A stretch of DNA of 42,998 nt from Prochlorococcus sp. AG-363-G03 (GCA_003280265.1 QCFJ01000001.1:100415-143412), one strand, 5' to 3'. Shown: positions 10,099 through 19,495, counted from the stretch's first letter. Translations and numbers: made by a program. Notes: a model not told the origin generated them from the sequence alone.

Positions 10099-10412
10099 AG
10101 ATTTAATTAAATAGCCTCCCATTAATCAGAAGCCTTACTTTTATAATCCTATTATCTCTTTTTATTAGCCCAAAAAACCAAAATCTTCAGAAGAAAAACG
10201 AGATGTAATAGAAGCTTGATCAGTCTGCTTTAAAAATTTATTTCTCATCTTTTGAGCTCTTTTCGACTTTTCATAAGATTTACGTCTTTTGACCTGTTAA
10301 AAAGAGATAAAAATTTAAAAGTTAATTATGCAGTTTTAGGTGCTCAATATTAAAATATTTTGATTAAAAAGGGCTAAACTTTATGGCATTATATATTTAA
10401 ATTGAGAGTGTT

Positions 10413-10625
10413 TTATTTTGGGTAAAGCCTAGCTATCCTTTGTTTTTGATTTTCTATTTCTAGTTTTTCCCTTTCCTTATCCTTGTATGATTCTTCATCT
10501 TCATTAAGCCTAAAGAAGACGAAATAGAACAAAACACCTGTAAAGATTAATCCTATGAATAAGATCCAAAAACCAATTAATCCTGCAGGAGATAAATAGT
10601 TAATATTAAAAGAATTAACGCTCAT
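10413..10625 (-). CDS. Small single-pass membrane protein with charged C-terminal tail
   Basis: 70 aa, ATG start, TM segment GLIGFWILFIGLIFTGVLFYFVFF followed by a charged helix. Confidence 0.6.
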   Translation of the reverse strand: MSVNSFNINYLSPAGLIGFWILFIGLIFTGVLFYFVFFRLNEDEESYKDKEREKLEIENQKQRIARLYPK

Positions 10626-10813
10626 TTCTATTACGCAAAAATCAGTTCTCTTATTCTATCTACAAAAAATAGAAAAAGTAGTTATATTATTTCATTTCTA
10701 AAATCTAAAATTATTACACTTTATTTAAATGGTTTATTAAGCTTAATGAGGATTTCTACGCATTAACACATTTTAAAATTTTACTAGAATTTATAATTAT
10801 TAATATTTTTAAA

Positions 10814-10948
10814 ATGGAAGAAACCCATAACTATGCTATGAATCTGGTCGTACCATTAATGGGAATTGGTCCACTGCTAATGCTTTTTGTACTTAGAGGA
10901 GATAAAAAAACTAAGGCTAGAAAAAATTGGACAAGAACGACCAACTAA
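10814..10948 (+). CDS. Small single-pass membrane protein (44 aa)
   Basis: Hand translation: MEETHNYAMNLVVPLMGIGPLLMLFVLRGDKKTKARKNWTRTTN. Not in the supplied ORF track. TM segment followed by positive charges. Confidence 0.5.
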   Translation: MEETHNYAMNLVVPLMGIGPLLMLFVLRGDKKTKARKNWTRTTN

Positions 10949-11202
10949 AAATTAAACGATAAGATTAAGTAATTTTTATTAGACGGATTTAATTTGTATA
11001 TATGATATTTTTCTCGCTCTTAATTTATTTTTTCTACCTATGTAAGAGTTTATAAGAAATCCATAAACGTTAGAAGAGAAAAATTAATCAAACCTTCAAT
11101 ATAGAACTGTTCGGTTTTCACACACGGTTTTAACTTCTTTTCGTTATTTTATATAAAACAATCATGTTCTTAGTTTAGAAAACATTTGTGAGTTTATCTT
11201 CG

Positions 11203-11325
11203 ATGCCAAAAAACGAAACTCAGCAATTTGCAAAGTTCTTTCTTAAAGACTTGAAAATAAAAACAAATAAATATCAGAGTGAAAAATCTGAAATTTCTGA
11301 ATCAAGCTCTTCATCATCCAGTTAG
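11203..11325 (+). CDS. Small hypothetical protein with poly-serine C-terminus (40 aa)
   Basis: Hand translation: MPKNETQQFAKFFLKDLKIKTNKYQSEKSEISESSSSSSS. In-frame GTG start also possible at 11188. Confidence 0.4.
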   Translation: MPKNETQQFAKFFLKDLKIKTNKYQSEKSEISESSSSSSS

Positions 11326-11601
11326 CTCTTTATCTTAATATATCAATTGCCAATACAAAAATTGTGTAGCTTGTTTTTTCTCAAAAATTATGTATAAAAC
11401 TAGATAAATACTTTTTCAATTAAAAGTTATTATTCCTTTCAAGATAATTATTAAAATAAAATCTATTACATAATAATCGACTTAGCTATTTATACCTAAT
11501 TTTTATTATTTATTGTTAATGCTTTATTTTTTTGAAAAATAAAGACAATCTTAAAAAAGATTAGGATTTTAAAAACTATGCTAATTGTAACTTAGTTTCA
11601 T

Positions 11602-11790
11602 TTGAGTGACATGACCAAACCCATTCAAAGAAAAACCACTCTTAAATGGAGTCCTGATGAAGAACTATCTTCTATAGATATGACTAGAATAATTCAACTT
11701 CTTGCCAATAAGGAATTAACAGAATGTGTATTAGCGTGTGATGCTAATAAAAGATCTTCAGAGATATTATTTCACTTAAAAGACCGTTGA
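11602..11790 (+). CDS. Small hypothetical protein
   Basis: 62-aa ORF with TTG start, or ATG three codons later (MTKPIQRKTTLKWSPDEELSS...). Confidence 0.5.
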   Translation: MSDMTKPIQRKTTLKWSPDEELSSIDMTRIIQLLANKELTECVLACDANKRSSEILFHLKDR

Positions 11791-11878
11791 TAAGTGCATT
11801 TACCTAAAAAAGTTTTGTTAATTTATCGGGAAATATAATTGTTCAATAGTAAATTTAGATACTTCTGATTTAAAAAAT

Positions 11879-12025
11879 ATGAAAACGGCCCAAGACAGAT
11901 ATTTTGAATGTTTAGAAGTTTGTATTGAGGATGAGCAGGGAAAGTCTTGTCGACAAGTATGTGCACCTATTTTGAATGATGATCCATATGATCATCCTAC
12001 AGTTCCAATTATTAATAGTAAATAA
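11879..12025 (+). CDS. Twin CX3C microprotein (48 aa)
   Basis: Hand translation: MKTAQDRYFECLEVCIEDEQGKSCRQVCAPILNDDPYDHPTVPIINSK, with pattern CX3C-X8-CX3C. Confidence 0.55.
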   Translation: MKTAQDRYFECLEVCIEDEQGKSCRQVCAPILNDDPYDHPTVPIINSK

Positions 12026-12192
12026 ATACTTATTTCGGAAATAATAAATTTCTAATGTTAATTAAATATAATTGGTTTTTTAAATAGTTAATTAATAACT
12101 CATAATAATTTATACGTTAATGGTCACTTTTTTGATTGGGAGTTCAATTATAGAATTATTATAGCTAATATTAAACAATAATTTATTAGATC

Positions 12193-12351
12193 ATGGATAC
12201 ACCTATTTCCCATATCAATTTATTCAATGCAATACTTGCTTTGTACGTAATTGGTTATCAAATATCTATATGCACCGATTGGAGTTGGATCCCAATGAAT
12301 AAGGAAGATTATCAACTACCTTATCAAGACAAATGGAGCCGTATTGGATAG
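12193..12351 (+). CDS. Small membrane-associated hypothetical protein (52 aa)
   Basis: Hand translation: MDTPISHINLFNAILALYVIGYQISICTDWSWIPMNKEDYQLPYQDKWSRIG. Hydrophobic N-terminal half. Confidence 0.45.
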   Translation: MDTPISHINLFNAILALYVIGYQISICTDWSWIPMNKEDYQLPYQDKWSRIG

Positions 12352-12508
12352 GAAAAAACTTCAAAAAATCATTCGTATAATCTTTTGAGCTAAAAATACA
12401 ATTAAGTAAAGCTTATTTAAATTTTTCAAGTAACACCTTTTCAATCTGGTTGAATTAATAGTCAAATGAAAATTATCCCTTTTTATGGATCTAAATAATT
12501 GTATTTAA

Positions 12509-12685
12509 TCAGATGTTTTGAACTACGTGAAACAAGCCAAATGAGTATCCACCGATAAGTATCCAACCTAGTATTGCTGAAATAATAGTAGATCTTCTGT
12601 TATGCCTTCTTATGGCGTTCTCAATCATTTCATTTACATCTTCTCTGTTAATCAAATTTGTAGATTTTGAATTGGTAGAAGTCAT
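12509..12685 (-). CDS. Small single-pass membrane protein (58 aa)
   Basis: Hand translation: MTSTNSKSTNLINREDVNEMIENAIRRHNRRSTIISAILGWILIGGYSFGLFHVVQNI. Confidence 0.5.
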   Translation of the reverse strand: MTSTNSKSTNLINREDVNEMIENAIRRHNRRSTIISAILGWILIGGYSFGLFHVVQNI

Positions 12686-12793
12686 TGTTTTATGTAAATT
12701 TGATGATTTGAGATTAAATTTGAATCTTGTCTAAAAAAATTCTTTCAAGGATGAATTTGCTTGTAGGAAAGAAGTTGTAATTAATCCCATGAG

Positions 12794-12883
12794 ATGTCCG
12801 ATGCGGAAGAGAAAGAAAAAGATGAATTGTCTGTAAACATTTGTAAAGACTCTAATAGATTTTTTTGCTGCTCGAGTAAGTAA
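12794..12883 (+). CDS. Possible 29-aa microprotein ending in a CC motif
   Basis: Hand translation: MSDAEEKEKDELSVNICKDSNRFFCCSSK. Very short, so weak. Confidence 0.25.
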   Translation: MSDAEEKEKDELSVNICKDSNRFFCCSSK

Positions 12884-12895
12884 AATCACTTAATT

Positions 12896-13003
12896 ATGAT
12901 TTTTTATCAAAGTTCTTGTTGTGGTAGCAGAAATTTTTTGACTATCGAGAATTTAATTGAATTTTCAGGAAAGCCCGATTTTTCTCCATTCATCCTAAAA
13001 TGA
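12896..13003 (+). CDS. Possible 35-aa microprotein with a CC motif
   Basis: Hand translation: MIFYQSSCCGSRNFLTIENLIEFSGKPDFSPFILK. Very short, so weak. Confidence 0.25.
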   Translation: MIFYQSSCCGSRNFLTIENLIEFSGKPDFSPFILK

Positions 13004-13322
13004 TTGATATCAAGCTTATGAAAGAGATATTAGTATTCAGCTATTATGTCTTAATTAAGCATTTAAATACTGTCTTATTGGCTCATTGCCTTTACCTTAA
13101 AGCTTAAATAGATAAATCAGGTTTTGAAGTTAATACTAAAGAGTAAATATAGGAAATAAAGTGACTCATTGAAGGCCCAATTTTAGTTAAAATAATTTTA
13201 CAGGGTATGGTTATTTAATGAGTTTTTGGATAATATTAAAATAGATAAATTAAACTTTTAATGCTATATAAAGATTAACTTGCCAGTTATTGTTTAAGAG
13301 TGGGTTGTCTATTTATAAACAG

Positions 13323-13778
13323 TTAAGAATTATTTTCGTTATTGTCTTTTTCATGCTTCTCTAATATTTTTCTAGTTAGAAGTGGATATGAAGCTTGATG
13401 CTTTTCTTTCCATTCTTTGTGTTCTTTTATCTGCCTTTTTAACTTCTCTAGACTTTCTTTTTCTTCTGGGTAAAACCTCTCTAAATATTCGGGACTTAGA
13501 TTTATATTGCCTTCAAATTCATATACCATTTCTTCGAATGACTCACATATTCCTAATATATCTGCCATGAAATCCTCGAACTCATCGATATTTATTTCTT
13601 GAAGTACTTTCCTTAATTTACTTTGACTTGTTTCCTCAGGTTCCCATTCTTTTTTTAATACGTGTAGTAGATTTAGTTGACCAACCCTATCAAGAAGATC
13701 CCATTTGGAGGCATCATCAGCGGAATAAAAATAAGAGCCATCCCCAGACTGATAGAATTTTACTCTTTCTTTATCCAT
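13323..13778 (-). CDS. Hypothetical acidic/charged protein
   Basis: 151-aa ORF, MDKERVKFYQSGDGSYFYSADDASKWDLLDRVGQ..., with predicted helical charged C-terminus. Confidence 0.65.
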   Translation of the reverse strand: MDKERVKFYQSGDGSYFYSADDASKWDLLDRVGQLNLLHVLKKEWEPEETSQSKLRKVLQEINIDEFEDFMADILGICESFEEMVYEFEGNINLSPEYLERFYPEEKESLEKLKRQIKEHKEWKEKHQASYPLLTRKILEKHEKDNNENNS

Positions 13779-14010
13779 TTATACTGAAAAAAGAATCTAT
13801 TAAATCTTCTCTAATAGGTTTTAAGTGGCTAAACATTTGCTTCATTTACTTATCATTGAATTTTAGTGTTTTGTAATGTATTAAAAAATTAATTTGAATT
13901 ATCATAATTACAATAGCATTTCTTTTGTCACGAATCTATTTTTTGTTTATTTTTAGATTCAATTCTTTGAATTATTCACATTATATTCTGACTAATTAAT
14001 TATAATGTTT

Positions 14011-14412
14011 TTATTCAAAGAAGTCTAATGGAAAGGGGCCAATAGTTTTTGAACTCAATGAATTTTCATAATTTTGACAGCTAATTAATATCCCTTCTCC
14101 CAATCCATATTCAATTCTTGCGTGAATTTCACCTGTTTTTTGATTTGCTTTTAAGAAGACTGGGCCTTCAGAACTTGGTAATGTGATGCATTTCATCGCT
14201 TTGTATTTAAATTTTTTTTCTAACCTTCTAATTGCATTAAGTCCCTTTTGTAACGAGGGTGCCATAATTCCGATAGTTATCCAATCTGATTTTTTAACAA
14301 GATTCCTCAGTTCATTAAGAAGTATTGTTGATTGTTTTTTATTTAATGTAGGGGCTGATCTCAATTTATCAAGATCTTGTAATTTGCATATTTTAAGATC
14401 TTGATTTGACAT
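14011..14412 (-). CDS. DUF1824 family protein
   Basis: Cyanobacterial DUF1824-like pattern (SDWITIGIMAPSLQKGLNAIRRLEKKF..., GPVFLKANQKTGEIHARIEYGLGEGILISCQ). Confidence 0.75.
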   Translation of the reverse strand: MSNQDLKICKLQDLDKLRSAPTLNKKQSTILLNELRNLVKKSDWITIGIMAPSLQKGLNAIRRLEKKFKYKAMKCITLPSSEGPVFLKANQKTGEIHARIEYGLGEGILISCQNYENSLSSKTIGPFPLDFFE

Positions 14413-14634
14413 TTACAATTAAATTTTAGATATTTTATCAGCTACATCACAGATTTGCTATTATTTAATTTGTTAATACTAATTTTATGTTTATTTAATT
14501 CAAGGTATTTCTAATTAGATTTATTAACAGTCTCTAGTCTACAATCCATCAATTATTGTATCTAAGAAAAAATATAAATTCCTTTATATAAGGATACTCT
14601 TCAATTAATTATTGGAATCTATATATCCACCTAT

Positions 14635-14826
14635 TCAATTTAGATTGTTCGATTCTTTTCTCCTTCTGGATTCATGGAGTATTTCCAGTTCATTATAGAT
14701 ATCACGTAATGTTTGTTGTATTTGCTCTGTCTTCTCTATTGCTCCAAGCGAGTTCATGGCTTTTATAAGGCTTTCTTTGGCTTCTATCAAACCTCTACAT
14801 TGTGTGCTGCCAGCTTCGGAGGACAT
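14635..14826 (-). CDS. Small helical hypothetical protein
   Basis: 63-aa ATG ORF, MSSEAGSTQCRGLIEAKESLIKAMNSLGAIEKTEQ..., predicted helical. Confidence 0.5.
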   Translation of the reverse strand: MSSEAGSTQCRGLIEAKESLIKAMNSLGAIEKTEQIQQTLRDIYNELEILHESRRRKESNNLN

Positions 14827-14976
14827 CTTATTATGTTGATTCTATGAAATTATTATATCTATCTTTTCAACCTTTTAAAATATTAATTTTTTTACTTCTT
14901 CATCTTCACTTTAGATTCTGAGGCTTGACGAAACCTATTTTTTTATTTAAAAACACAAATAAGACTTTATTTTTTG

Positions 14977-15252
14977 ATGGCAAAAGTAGAAAAATTAGAA
15001 GCTCCTATTGGTTGGCTTGTAGATCCTCACAATAAATGGGCTATTCATTTTGATTTTAAAAAGGGATCAAATGAAAAGGAAATGAATACAACAGATTTCA
15101 CTATAGATATGTGGGGAGTTGTTCCAAACGGAAAACCTATGAAGTTTAAAAGCAGAAGAAAGGCAACAAAACACGACTATCAAAAGACATGGAAGCAATT
15201 GATTGATTCCAATTGGGTTGAATTTGATTGCAAAACGACCAAGACAGCATGA
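14977..15252 (+). CDS. Conserved hypothetical protein
   Basis: 91-aa ORF, MAKVEKLEAPIGWLVDPHNKWAIHFDFKKG...MWGVVPNGKPMKFKSRRKATKHDYQKTW; normal composition. Confidence 0.6.
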   Translation: MAKVEKLEAPIGWLVDPHNKWAIHFDFKKGSNEKEMNTTDFTIDMWGVVPNGKPMKFKSRRKATKHDYQKTWKQLIDSNWVEFDCKTTKTA

Positions 15253-15299
15253 AGCAAAATTAAGATTTTGCATTCTTCTGTTTACTAGTTATCATCAAT

Positions 15300-15563
15300 T
15301 TGTTTATTTTATGGGTTTTAAAATTGCTATATACCTTCAATAAACTTTTCAAGCTATGTATAATATTTTCAGCTGTAATTTCCTCTTGGACATCAATTGT
15401 TTTATTATCTAATTCAACATTTAATTTAGAAATTAAAGAATTAATAAATAAAATTTACCTTAATCAAAAGAATTTTATTTACAATGTAAAGGATTTGTCT
15501 ATTTTATTGTTGAAAGATGCCAATCAACGTTTTTCTGAGAATAACCAAGAATTATTTAAATAA
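15300..15563 (+). CDS. Possible small membrane protein
   Basis: 87-aa ORF with TTG start and an N-terminal hydrophobic stretch; no ATG near the start. Confidence 0.3.
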   Translation: MFILWVLKLLYTFNKLFKLCIIFSAVISSWTSIVLLSNSTFNLEIKELINKIYLNQKNFIYNVKDLSILLLKDANQRFSENNQELFK

Positions 15564-15964
15564 ACTAGTCAACAAAAATAGATAAATAATTTTGACCCTT
15601 GAAATTTTATTGATAAATGAAGAACACCACTATTAGTCTTTTGTAACTATTTTCTTGTCAATTTATTAAATGATAAAAAATTTATCGTGCCCTTATGGGA
15701 CTTATATTCAAATATTTTTCTTTACATTTTATTGTTTCCTACAAATCTCGACTATGACAAGTGGCTGCTCTGACTACTAAATCTTACTTTTCAATGAAAT
15801 CCATACTAGCTCTCTAGATGAGTTTAAAGGTTTAAAAAGCTATTTATAATATTTCAACTAATTAAGTACATCTTAAATATACTCTTCCTAATTAATCTAG
15901 ATTTAATCCTCTTTTTAATAATCATGTTAGATTGTACAAAACAATATATTTGCATGTACAGTAA

Positions 15965-16813
15965 ATGAATGATATTTTATTTAACTTGAATAATATAAGG
16001 ACAGAAATATCTTTTAAATCATTTGATGAACTTCGCGGGATTTTATCTTTTTATCAAAGAAACAATCTTAATAAAATTAATATACCCTGTAAAAACAATT
16101 TAAAAAAAGATTTTCTATTAAAGTCCATTAAAATAGCAAAAGAAGAGTTTCCGAATGTAGATATTGTCCCTCATTTTAGTATTCTCCATGAATTCAGAAG
16201 AAATAGACAAAATACTCAGGATTCGTTTATTAAATTTCTACAGATTGTAAGATATTTGGGCTGTAAGCAAGTACTTCTTGTATCTGGTTCTCAAAAAAGG
16301 TCGACTTTAGATTCTGTTTCTACTTTATCCTTTCTTAAGGATAATCCTGTATCTCATACTAAAGACTTATCTATTGGAGTAGCATTTAATCCTTATTTGC
16401 CAAACTTTTTGTTTGAAGAAGAGATTATTAGACTGGAAAAGAAACTTGAATCCGGTTTAGTAGGCTCTGTCTGGATCCAATTTGGCACAGATCATAATCT
16501 TCTACAAAGCAGAATTAAAATATTAACAAATATTTTAAATAATACTATGAAAAACAAATTTAAGAATTCAAATATTAAGCTTTTTGGGAGTATTTTAATT
16601 CCTTCAAAACAATTTTTAGCTAGATTTAAGTACAGGCCATGGAAAGGAGTATATTGTTCTACTGAATTCTTAGAATCATTAGACTTTGCTAACAGCGTAG
16701 TGAAAGATATATTATTTATCTATAAACAGAATATGATCTATCCAATAATTGAAACTAAGATTCTTTCGGATGATCAATTGAAAACATTAAATAATAAATT
16801 TTTAAATAAATAG
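15965..16813 (+). CDS. Methylenetetrahydrofolate reductase-like TIM-barrel protein (divergent)
   Basis: RYLGCKQVLLVSGSQK, LSIGVAFNPYLPNFLFEEEIIRLEKKLESGLVGSVWIQFGTD and IKLFGSILIPSKQFLARFKYRPWKGVYCSTEFL follow the order of MTHFR-family strands, but with low apparent conservation. Confidence 0.55.
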   Translation: MNDILFNLNNIRTEISFKSFDELRGILSFYQRNNLNKINIPCKNNLKKDFLLKSIKIAKEEFPNVDIVPHFSILHEFRRNRQNTQDSFIKFLQIVRYLGCKQVLLVSGSQKRSTLDSVSTLSFLKDNPVSHTKDLSIGVAFNPYLPNFLFEEEIIRLEKKLESGLVGSVWIQFGTDHNLLQSRIKILTNILNNTMKNKFKNSNIKLFGSILIPSKQFLARFKYRPWKGVYCSTEFLESLDFANSVVKDILFIYKQNMIYPIIETKILSDDQLKTLNNKFLNK

Positions 16814-16987
16814 TAGTAATAACTTAAAAATATTACCGACGTATTTTTTATTATTCTAATTTATTAAAAAAATTTATCTTTTTTCTATTTTCCTCCCTTA
16901 TCAAGTTATATATTTCCTTTTATTTTTATATTAAGTCCTTTGATTGGATTAAGAGATCGATTTTTTCTTAAATTTTTAAAAAATTGT

Positions 16988-17110
16988 ATGATTAAATTTA
17001 AAGCAATCAATCCTTTTGTCTTTTTAATACTCATTACCTCTTTTTATTGCCTTGCACTTATTTTTAGTTCAGGTAATCTTCACGGTCGAAGCAAAATTCT
17101 ATTAATTTAA
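16988..17110 (+). CDS. Possible 40-aa hydrophobic peptide
   Basis: Hand translation: MIKFKAINPFVFLILITSFYCLALIFSSGNLHGRSKILLI. Confidence 0.3.
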   Translation: MIKFKAINPFVFLILITSFYCLALIFSSGNLHGRSKILLI

Positions 17111-17129
17111 GAAAAGTCGATATGAAAAA

Positions 17130-17333
17130 ATGTTTTCATCACGAAAAAACAAACTTCAAAAGGCAGCTCCTCAAACAAGTTCTTTTGCTGCTGAGACCTT
17201 TTTATTAAGGAGAGGCTCCGAGGCTACTCGTTATAAGATTGTTGCATTGATTATGTTCATTGCTGGATTTGGCCTGCTTACTTTAGGTACTTGGGTACTC
17301 AATAATTTTAATTTTCTCACCTTCACTAATTAA
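17130..17333 (+). CDS. Small single-pass membrane protein
   Basis: 67 aa, ATG start; basic N-terminus and TM segment KIVALIMFIAGFGLLTLGTWVLNNF. Confidence 0.6.
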   Translation: MFSSRKNKLQKAAPQTSSFAAETFLLRRGSEATRYKIVALIMFIAGFGLLTLGTWVLNNFNFLTFTN

Positions 17334-17462
17334 TAAGTTTCAGTGTTTTTTTATATCTACTTTGACTAATTCAAGTACTTTGTATATTTAATAGTTCTCT
17401 TTTATATTTCTGCTTTATATCTGCTGTTATCCAGTATTCTGGTATGGAGTCTTTATTTTTGA

Positions 17463-17798
17463 ATGTCAAATTCTTGGGATAAATATTTTTCTCACTATTC
17501 TGACTGGGATGAGGCTCATTGCTTTAATGTAAGACTGGAACTTAAGTTTGAAGAGAATATAAAGAGCTTAGGTTATGTTGAATACGTTAATTCAGACGAT
17601 TTGTATATATATGAAAATAATATTGCTAACAAAGATTTCCCTAAAAGTAAAACATACATTAAAAATAAAAACGAGATAAAGTTGTCTTTTGAAGTTCCTT
17701 ATGATTGGTCAATCGATACAGATTGGGAGGATAAAGCTCTTGTTCTGCTTGGATTGCCTGAAGAATGGGTCATAGACTCATCAGTTGAAGATAACTGA
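17463..17798 (+). CDS. Hypothetical protein
   Basis: 111-aa ATG ORF, MSNSWDKYFSHYSDWDEAHCFNVRLELKFEENIKSLGYVEY... Confidence 0.6.
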   Translation: MSNSWDKYFSHYSDWDEAHCFNVRLELKFEENIKSLGYVEYVNSDDLYIYENNIANKDFPKSKTYIKNKNEIKLSFEVPYDWSIDTDWEDKALVLLGLPEEWVIDSSVEDN

Positions 17799-17850
17799 AT
17801 TTTTGAAAACAACATTTTTAGCTCTGATTTGATAAATTGTTGATTTACTT

Positions 17851-18114
17851 CTAAGAATAGAAAATAAGTGCAAGTCCTTTTTGGGTGAGATGAAATTCTC
17901 TCTCTTCACGACTTAAATCCATAGATAATTCCTCCCCTTCTTTAATTGCTTGCTCATATGGAGGTTTTGAAGGAGAAATTCCTTTATAAATCGCTGCAAT
18001 TCCTAGTGGAGTTGCGTTCCATGCGAAATTAGCGGTCTCTCCAATTGGAGGCTGATTTAATGCCTCTTCAAGGAGATTAGATGAATTTGATTTTGGACGA
18101 GTTGTTATTGTCAT
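17851..18114 (-). CDS. Hypothetical protein
   Basis: 87-aa ATG ORF, MTITTRPKSNSSNLLEEALNQPPIGETANFAWNATPLGIAAIYKGISPSKPPYEQA... Confidence 0.6.
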   Translation of the reverse strand: MTITTRPKSNSSNLLEEALNQPPIGETANFAWNATPLGIAAIYKGISPSKPPYEQAIKEGEELSMDLSREEREFHLTQKGLALIFYS

Positions 18115-18122
18115 GTTTATAT

Positions 18123-18287
18123 TTAAGATTTCTTATAAAAAAAACTTTTTGGGTGATCCTTAGAAGAACTAATACGGTTACTTTCTAATCCATTGATTTG
18201 ATTTATGCGTGATTTTTGTTGATTTCTGCATTCTTTAGAATACCTTCCTGGTTTATTTTCTTTTTTAAATCGGCCAAATTCTATCAT
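18123..18287 (-). CDS. Possible basic small protein (54 aa)
   Basis: Hand translation: MIEFGRFKKENKPGRYSKECRNQQKSRINQINGLESNRISSSKDHPKSFFYKKS. Confidence 0.4.
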   Translation of the reverse strand: MIEFGRFKKENKPGRYSKECRNQQKSRINQINGLESNRISSSKDHPKSFFYKKS

Positions 18288-18738
18288 TATTTTAAACTAT
18301 TCTTATTATCTATTTTAATATTTTTTGAAACATAATGAACTGCTGAAACTATTGAAATAACTATTGATTATAGTTTTCTATTGGGTCATATAATTAAATC
18401 TTTGTCTGATATCAATTAATAAGATCCCTATAGTTGAAATATGATCTATTTAGATTATTTTTTTGGCTTTAAAAGTTTTTTATTATGAAATTATTAGAAT
18501 GTATAATATCAAATTAATTAATTGCAATCAAGGCTTCCTCAATTGATAACTAATAACTTTTTGATTGTTTTTTCTTTTACTTGAAATTATGATTATCATC
18601 TATTGAGCATTCTTTAGGGAAGATAGCCAATCTTTTTTCTTATGAAGCGGAATTATATTTATTTAGACCAAAAAATTTGTTTTATTTTACTAATCCGTTG
18701 AATTTAAAATATTTTATTTACTTTTTACTTATTATTTT

Positions 18739-18915
18739 TTATAAAATCCATTCATCTATCATTATTTGGGCTTTTTCCAGTTCATTATTAGCTTTATGCT
18801 CATTAATTCTTCTTAGCGCTGTAAATGCCATCTCTCCTTTTTCCCAAAAAGTAATCCCACTCATAGGGCTTAGAAGATTAGACTCACCAGTAGAGTTTGT
18901 ATGTTTTTTTGGCAT
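18739..18915 (-). CDS. Small hypothetical protein (58 aa)
   Basis: Hand translation: MPKKHTNSTGESNLLSPMSGITFWEKGEMAFTALRRINEHKANNELEKAQIMIDEWIL. More protein-like than the antisense AT-rich ORF at 18677-18979. Confidence 0.5.
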   Translation of the reverse strand: MPKKHTNSTGESNLLSPMSGITFWEKGEMAFTALRRINEHKANNELEKAQIMIDEWIL

Positions 18916-19092
18916 TAGTTCAACAAAAAATAGGTATTTTTTTTATTTGAGCTATATAGTTAGTTCCCTTCATTATTAGAATAGACTATTACGGCTCACT
19001 TATATGTAAAAACGAAAAAAGAGATGAATATATTTTTTAAGCTTTTATTCTTAAAGTAATGGATTTCTGAATTTATTAATTTGTTTGGCTTT

Positions 19093-19308
19093 TTAAAGTT
19101 TTTTGTCTTCAGGAAATTCAGGCTTCTCTTTCTTTTTTCTCCTACCGTCTGAAAGCTCTAGTAAAGTTGAAAGTTGCTCGTATACTGATCTTAGTGATGA
19201 CAACTCGGGAAGTAGACCATCGTTCCTCAGATCTTCATCCATGTATCTAAGCTCTTGTCGTACATACGAGAGAATAGATTTTGCTTCATCTCTTTTAGGG
19301 CCAGCCAT
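19093..19308 (-). CDS. Small helical protein, paralogue of 22288-22491
   Basis: MAGPKRDEAKSILSYVRQELRYMDEDLRNDGLLPELSSLRSVYEQLSTLLELSDGRRKKKEKPEFPEDKKL; shares RQELR, GLLPELS and KKKxKPEF with the other copy. Confidence 0.7.
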   Translation of the reverse strand: MAGPKRDEAKSILSYVRQELRYMDEDLRNDGLLPELSSLRSVYEQLSTLLELSDGRRKKKEKPEFPEDKKL

Positions 19309-19495
19309 ATTTTTTTTATTTTTTGAAAAGATACAACAAAAAAGAACTGAATTAAGATTTCAACTGCGTATCAAGACAATGTGTTTGTCGGTAAAATCTT
19401 CTGTTTAATTTAAATTAAGTCAACTTCTTTTATGATTTAAATAAAATGTATATTATTTATTTAAACTATAATTTACTAGAGTCTATCGTTTTGTA

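Noticed and set aside
10700-13100. Looked for CRISPR repeats or transposon ends in the AT-rich spacers
   Set aside because: No regularly spaced direct repeats and no transposase or integrase-like ORF seen.
13382-13876. Plus-strand ORFs (62 and 82 aa) opposite the 13323-13778 gene
   Set aside because: Low-complexity hydrophobic antisense frames; the minus ORF has normal composition.
18677-18979. 100-aa plus-strand ORF MFYFTNPLNLKYFIYFLLIIFYK...
   Set aside because: AT-rich F/Y/I/L composition; the opposite-strand 58-aa ORF (18739-18915) looks more protein-like.
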